Assembly (NCBI RefSeq): GCF_000332095.2 | Contig: NZ_KI913949.1 | Coordinates: 2,484,602-2,548,601 of the forward strand | Origin: Leptolyngbya sp. PCC 6406 | Lineage (GTDB): Bacteria; Cyanobacteriota; Cyanobacteriia; Phormidesmidales; Phormidesmidaceae | DNA: 64,000 nt | Direction of reading: 5' to 3' | Part shown: positions 60,363-64,000 of the stretch, piece by piece | Layout: every line of letters begins with the position of its first letter | Numbering within the stretch: position 1 is the stretch's first letter | Notes under the pieces: generated by a model | What the model was told of the DNA's origin: nothing | The model's database searches: none | Seen by the model: the letters and a program-made list of their open reading frames with translations, nothing else | Position numbers and translations under genes: made by a program

Positions 60363-61442
60363 ATGCGGCGGAGATGGCACTGGGGACGCTGGATCATTGC
60401 GGGGATCCTAGGGGTGGGACTTTTGGGCTTGCCCACGGTAACCCTGGCCAATGCCCCGCCACCCCAACCCCTCACCTGGTTTACCTTTGATCCCGTACCA
60501 GCACCCCTGACGGCGGTGCAGATTATTGGCTGTGAAGGCGATGCCTGTGAGGCTCCTGAAGTCTTAGCCCAGTATGGAGACTGCACGGCTAGAGAATGTT
60601 TGGCTCCCGTTCCACCCCAACGGAATGAGTTCACCAATACCTACACGAATGAATTAACCTGTCGCGGCAACACCTGTCTCTGGTCAAATCATCTTGTGGT
60701 CCAAACCCCAGAAGATCCCCAGGGATTGCGGCTCTTGGTACAGTCGGGCGATCGCCATTGGGTTAGCAATGTCGCCCCAGTACTGACTTCCCCAGAAGTC
60801 CGATGGAATGATCACTATTGGCAGGTCACCCTGACCGATAATGCCCTGCGGCTGGATTGGGATGAAGAACCGGGCTATCGTCGCAAGCATCCCCTCGGCG
60901 ACCGTTTGTTTTTCCAACGGTTGCTCCTGACCCTGGTGGCAGAGGGCTTGGTGCTGGGGATGGGGTTATGGCGACTCAAGGGGGATCGCCCTCTCTGGAT
61001 CCGCACCTGGGTCTGTTTTGGCCTCATGCACTGTGTCACCTATCCCCTGGTCTGGACGCTCCCCTGGAGCCTGATGCCATTCCAACTTCTGGTGGCGCGA
61101 CTGCTGGGGATCAGTTGGGTTGCGATCGCAGTTATTTATGCCGCCTGCCTTTATCCCCTTCGACGCAGAGCAACCTGGCAACTGCTGGCGGTGACAGCAG
61201 GGATACCGATCCTCTTCTTTCTGGGGCTCATCATCTCGTTTCTTTTCAGCTATGGCCAACGGGTACCGATCTCAGCGGGGTTACCCTATGGTCTAACGCT
61301 GGGGATTACGGAGATCTTGATCACCGGGTACGAGGCAGGATTTCTAGCCCTGCTGAGCCGAGGGCGGTTGTCCCTCAAGGTGGCGGGTGGGCTGAGTGTG
61401 GCGATGAACAGCTTTAGTTTGGTGCTGGGTCTGGTGTGGTAG
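60363..61442 (+). CDS. Membrane protein with Cys-rich extracytoplasmic domain
   Basis: The 359-aa product is read from the ATG at 60363, chosen because it gives a clean signal peptide (MRRRWHWGRWIIAGILGVGL, cleavage after TLANA); the frame is open back to 60300. Residues ~32-175 are an extracytoplasmic domain with four Cys in the CEGDAC/CTAREC region and two in TCRGNTC, likely paired in disulfides. About five membrane helices follow (~185-355). I recognise no family. The 3' end overlaps the convergent DUF2854 gene by 29 bp. Confidence 0.75.
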   Translation: MRRRWHWGRWIIAGILGVGLLGLPTVTLANAPPPQPLTWFTFDPVPAPLTAVQIIGCEGDACEAPEVLAQYGDCTARECLAPVPPQRNEFTNTYTNELTCRGNTCLWSNHLVVQTPEDPQGLRLLVQSGDRHWVSNVAPVLTSPEVRWNDHYWQVTLTDNALRLDWDEEPGYRRKHPLGDRLFFQRLLLTLVAEGLVLGMGLWRLKGDRPLWIRTWVCFGLMHCVTYPLVWTLPWSLMPFQLLVARLLGISWVAIAVIYAACLYPLRRRATWQLLAVTAGIPILFFLGLIISFLFSYGQRVPISAGLPYGLTLGITEILITGYEAGFLALLSRGRLSLKVAGGLSVAMNSFSLVLGLVW

Positions 61443-62001
61443 CAGGCTGGGGAGATTCTGGCACCGCCATGAGGGTGAGTTCTATTTGGTGTTCGCTGGG
61501 TTCCGCGATCGCGGCTTCCACATGGGGACCAAAAAACCGCTCAATTTTGGGCTGTTTTTCCTGCCAGTCTGATAGGGAAATTAGGGGCGAGTCAAAAACC
61601 AGCACTAAGGCATAGCGACCCTCCACTTCAATTTCCCGCACACTCACCAGTTCCGGGCGTTCCCCATCACTGGGGGATAAACCCAAGCGCTCTAGGGCAT
61701 CCTCCAGGTGAGCTTCTTGGCCATAGCGGTAGCGGGTTACATCGCTACGGATCTGATTTTGGGTCGAAGTGGCCTGCTGCTCCCGCAGTTTTACCACCGC
61801 TGGCGGCGTCTCGCAGCCATAGGGGACGGGCTCCAACTCCGCCGCCTTCAGGGCCAAGCCCCCCAGCAGCACCGGAATGCCGTAGAAAAACCCCGCCAAG
61901 TTGAGCGTGGCGTTGTCTTGAAAATAGGCCACAAACCCAACCACCGTCAGCACCCCGCCTACACCGAGGAGGAAGATGCTCAGGGACGTTTTCCGAAACA
62001 T
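61414..62001 (-). CDS. DUF2854 membrane protein
   Basis: The 195-aa product starts with two close membrane helices (LSIFLLGVGGVLTVVGFVAY and LAGFFYGIPVLLGGLALKA). A cytoplasm-facing part follows with YGCETPPAVVKLREQQATST, the signature of DUF2854. The C-terminal half (LVSVREIEVEGRYALVLVFD) is a small alpha-beta domain. The family is found in cyanobacteria and plastids (thylakoid-associated in plants). The 3' end overlaps the convergent gene. Confidence 0.88.
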   Translation of the reverse strand: MFRKTSLSIFLLGVGGVLTVVGFVAYFQDNATLNLAGFFYGIPVLLGGLALKAAELEPVPYGCETPPAVVKLREQQATSTQNQIRSDVTRYRYGQEAHLEDALERLGLSPSDGERPELVSVREIEVEGRYALVLVFDSPLISLSDWQEKQPKIERFFGPHVEAAIAEPSEHQIELTLMAVPESPQPATTPDPAPN

Positions 62002-62102
62002 ACCGTTTTACCCGTACTCACCTTCGGCATTGTATAGCAGGGCCGTGGAGCCGTGGGCAGGCCCTTGCGACTCCGTCACCTGTCACCTATCCTCTGTCAC
62101 CC

Positions 62103-62214
62103 CCTGCATTGGGCGCAGAAACTGCGCCCCTACCGCAACATCCTGCATTGGGCGCAGAAACTGCGCCCCTACGGGGACATCCTGCATTGGGCGCGGAAAC
62201 TGCGCCCCTACGGG
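62103..62214. repeat. Three tandem 39-bp units with inverted GGGCGC cores
   Basis: Units start at 62103, 62142 and 62181. Each begins CCTGCATTGGGCGC and contains the dyad GGGCGCAGAAACTGCGCCC. Units of the same size and sequence type lie in reverse orientation at 57104-57172. Upstream at 62080 the flanking text CTGTCACCTATCCTCTGTCA is also shared. Confidence 0.85.
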
Positions 62215-62227
62215 ATCAATTCAAAAT

Positions 62228-63257
62228 TAGACCTGTTGTGAAATAGGGGATAATAGCCTCTAGAGCTAGTTAACCCGGTTGTGCCGTGCTGAACCTCCAA
62301 CGCGCCCTCAAGAGTGACCGCCTGCTGCGGGCTTTGACCGGTTTGAACCGGAAAGCCTTTGAGGAACTGGAATCCACCTTCGCTCAGGTGTTGGCCCATG
62401 CAGAGGTTCCCCGTCGGAGTCCCTTACCCCGTCAACGGGCCACCGGAGCCGGACGAAAACCCAATTTAGCAACGGTCGAGACCAAACTGTTCTTCATCTT
62501 GTTCTACTTCAAGGTGTATCCGACCTTTGATTTGGCCGGTGTCCTGTTTGACCTGGATCGCGCTCAGGCGAATCGTTGGATGCATCGCCTCCAACCACTG
62601 CTGGAGGAAGCCCTGGGTGAAAAAATGGCGTTGCCGAAACGCAAATTGACCAGTCTTGAAGAATTTGTCGAAGCCTTTCCCGAGGTGGAACGGGTGATTC
62701 TTGACGGGACTGAACGCCCCATTCAGCGGGCCAAAGACCGGGACCAACAGAAGGAAGATTACTCAGGCAAAAAGAAGCGCCATACCCGCACCCACCTGGC
62801 TGGTGTCGCCCCAGACCGCCAGATTCTCGTATTCAGCACCGCCTATCCCGGTAAGGCGCACGACAAAGGCATTCTCAATAGCGAGGGATGGGCCGAGTGG
62901 ATTCCTGATGACGTCAAAATCCAGGGTGATTCAGGCTTTCAGGGGCTGCAAAACGAGTATGTCAACGTAGAGATTCCACACAAGAAACCTAAGGGCGGAC
63001 AACTCACCGATGAGCAGAAAGCTGAGAATCAAGCCCTCGCCCGAGAACGGGTCGTCGGGGAGCATGCCTTTGCTGGCCTAAAACGCTATGGGATTGCCGC
63101 CCAGGTCTATCGCAATCGCAAAGCGAACTTTGATGACCGCTCCATCTTCACAGCGGCAGGACTCTGGAACTTTTATCTGATGGCCGCTTAACCGAGGGAG
63201 AGAGGAAGGAAGTCGCCCTTGAAGGTTTTGACTGAGCACTATTTCACAACAAGTCTA
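62228..63257. mobile_element. IS element (~1030 bp), IS5/HARBI1-like
   Basis: The inverted ends are TAGACCTGTTGTGAAATAG (left) and TAGACTTGTTGTGAAATAG (right, reverse complement), 18 of 19 matching. They bracket a single intact transposase. The flanks share TTCAAAA-type sequence but no exact target duplication can be fixed; a TA or TNA target is possible. Confidence 0.8.
62286..63191 (+). CDS. IS5-type (DDE_Tnp_4) transposase
   Basis: The 301-aa protein is read from a GTG at 62286. The N-terminal helix-turn-helix-like part contains LTGLNRKAFEELESTFAQVL. The DDE residues appear as VILDGTERPIQR (D), GDSGFQG (D) and VVGEHAFAGLKRYGI (E). The GTERP motif and the SGKKKRHTRTHLAG segment are typical of the HARBI1-like DDE_Tnp_4 group of IS5. 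Intact frame; inverted ends on both sides, so it could be active. Confidence 0.9.
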   Translation: MLNLQRALKSDRLLRALTGLNRKAFEELESTFAQVLAHAEVPRRSPLPRQRATGAGRKPNLATVETKLFFILFYFKVYPTFDLAGVLFDLDRAQANRWMHRLQPLLEEALGEKMALPKRKLTSLEEFVEAFPEVERVILDGTERPIQRAKDRDQQKEDYSGKKKRHTRTHLAGVAPDRQILVFSTAYPGKAHDKGILNSEGWAEWIPDDVKIQGDSGFQGLQNEYVNVEIPHKKPKGGQLTDEQKAENQALARERVVGEHAFAGLKRYGIAAQVYRNRKANFDDRSIFTAAGLWNFYLMAA

Positions 63258-63285
63258 TTCAAAACTCAAAATTCAAAATTCCCTA

Positions 63286-64000
63286 TCACCTATCCCCTGC
63301 CTTTAAAGGTAGCCATACCGTGACGGTGGTTCCCTGACCAGGAGGACTCTCTAGGCGGATAGTGCCCCGGTGATTGTCGAGAATCACCTTAGCAATCGCT
63401 AAGCCTAGCCCTGACCCGGCAGCACGGGAGGATCGAGGTCGCGCTGGATCGGCCCGGTAAAAGCGATCAAACACATGGGGCAATGCCTCGGGGGGAATAC
63501 CAGAGCCCGTGTCTTGAATCTGCACCTCTAGGCCAGGGTGGCTTTGCCAATAGCTCTGACTCCAAGTCACGGTGATAGTGCCACCAGCAGGGGTGTATTG
63601 CAGGCCGTTGCTGATGAGGTTGGTAAACAGTCGGGTAATCTGGTCCTGATCTCCAGAGATTAGCACCCACTGGTCGAGGGGCGATTGAGCCGGGAGATAG
63701 ACCAAGGCAATCTCCGCCTCCTGTGCGATCGCACGTTGCTCCTCAATGACCTCCTCCAGCACCGCCGCCACATCCACCGGCTGAAGTTGGAGCGCCACCA
63801 AGCCACTTTCCTGGCGCGTCAGAAACAGGAGATCGTCCACCAGCCGACCCAGCCGCCGGGTGAGACGCTCAATCACCTGAAATTGCTGCTGTTGAGTATC
63901 CGCATCGGCATCGGGATCTGCCAAAGCCACTTGCACATTGGTTTGGATCACCGCAATGGGATTCCGCAATTCGTGGGAGGCATCGGCGGTGAACTGTTTC
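63286..64000 (-). CDS. Sensor histidine kinase, C-terminal part (gene runs off the window)
   Basis: The frame continues past the right edge, so the start is not in the window. From the edge it reads KQFTADASHELRNPIAV, the HisKA phosphoacceptor region; an Asn-Pro here replaces the usual T-P after R. DHp helices follow (IERLTRRLGRLVDDLLFLTR), then the HATPase domain with N box LFTNLISNGLQYTP, G1 DTGSGIPPE, F box FDRFYRADPARP and G2 GSGLGLAIAKVIL. The C-terminus is complete. The sensor part and the cognate regulator should lie to the right. Confidence 0.92.
   Translation of the reverse strand, partial: KQFTADASHELRNPIAVIQTNVQVALADPDADADTQQQQFQVIERLTRRLGRLVDDLLFLTRQESGLVALQLQPVDVAAVLEEVIEEQRAIAQEAEIALVYLPAQSPLDQWVLISGDQDQITRLFTNLISNGLQYTPAGGTITVTWSQSYWQSHPGLEVQIQDTGSGIPPEALPHVFDRFYRADPARPRSSRAAGSGLGLAIAKVILDNHRGTIRLESPPGQGTTVTVWLPLKAGDR

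Noticed and set aside
62103-62214. 39-bp periodic repeats considered as a CRISPR array
   Set aside because: Repeats are contiguous with no variable spacers of normal length, each with an internal palindrome; no cas genes in the window.

Overview
The window looks like a filamentous, Leptolyngbya-type cyanobacterial chromosome. The signs are frequent GCGATCGC (HIP1) octamers, cyanobacterial marker genes (Ycf20/DUF565, DUF2854, a NIL-domain ferredoxin), many REC/histidine-kinase proteins, and dense short interspersed repeats. The species cannot be named from this sequence.

Layout. 0-2.7 kb is an addiction-module-like island: a nucleotidyltransferase pair, an orphan HigA-type antitoxin and a DUF433/DUF5615 pair whose toxin is broken by transposon remnants. 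2.8-8.6 kb holds a proline-rich membrane-anchored protein, a cyclic-nucleotide-binding/AAA+/iron-sulfur membrane fusion, MAPEG and DUF2834 membrane proteins and an XRE/MmyB-type regulator. 8.8-12.3 kb is a feoA-feoB-feoC ferrous-iron operon behind a Fur-box-like palindrome. 13-17 kb carries cysK, a ycf20-like gene and leuA, separated by MITEs. 18-21.6 kb has an Amt-PAS-histidine-kinase fusion, a NIL-ferredoxin and a small membrane protein. 21.7-30.1 kb has a conserved hypothetical gene, a Gfo/Idh/MocA oxidoreductase and an addBA helicase-nuclease pair.

30-33.9 kb is a decayed region with two complete IS elements (target duplications visible) and gene scraps. 33.9-47.2 kb is a signalling region. 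It has two paralogous cassettes, each a Cache-type hybrid kinase plus a REC-histidine kinase; the second is headed by a lipoprotein solute-binding protein with no transporter, and the first is frameshifted by a 5-bp duplication. Between them are a C39-protease/chitosanase-like/peptidoglycan-binding protein, a decayed flavin-oxidase-like gene and a KptA/Tpt1 RNA 2'-phosphotransferase. 48-51.3 kb is a LysR regulator divergent from an SMP-30/ABM-monooxygenase/SDR operon. 51.9-57 kb has tRNA-Gly(CCC), an RND pump and a MocR regulator. 57.4-64 kb has small conserved genes, a LysE-type exporter, an OsmC protein with an upstream mini-ORF made by duplication, a methyltransferase pseudogene, membrane proteins, an IS5-type element and the 3' part of a histidine kinase cut by the window end.

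The strongest cross-cutting theme is repeat-driven remodelling. Several MITE families were reconstructed here from their terminal inverted repeats, including one element nested in another and one inserted in a transposase remnant that itself truncates a toxin gene. Products are inferred from motifs read by eye; no database search was run.
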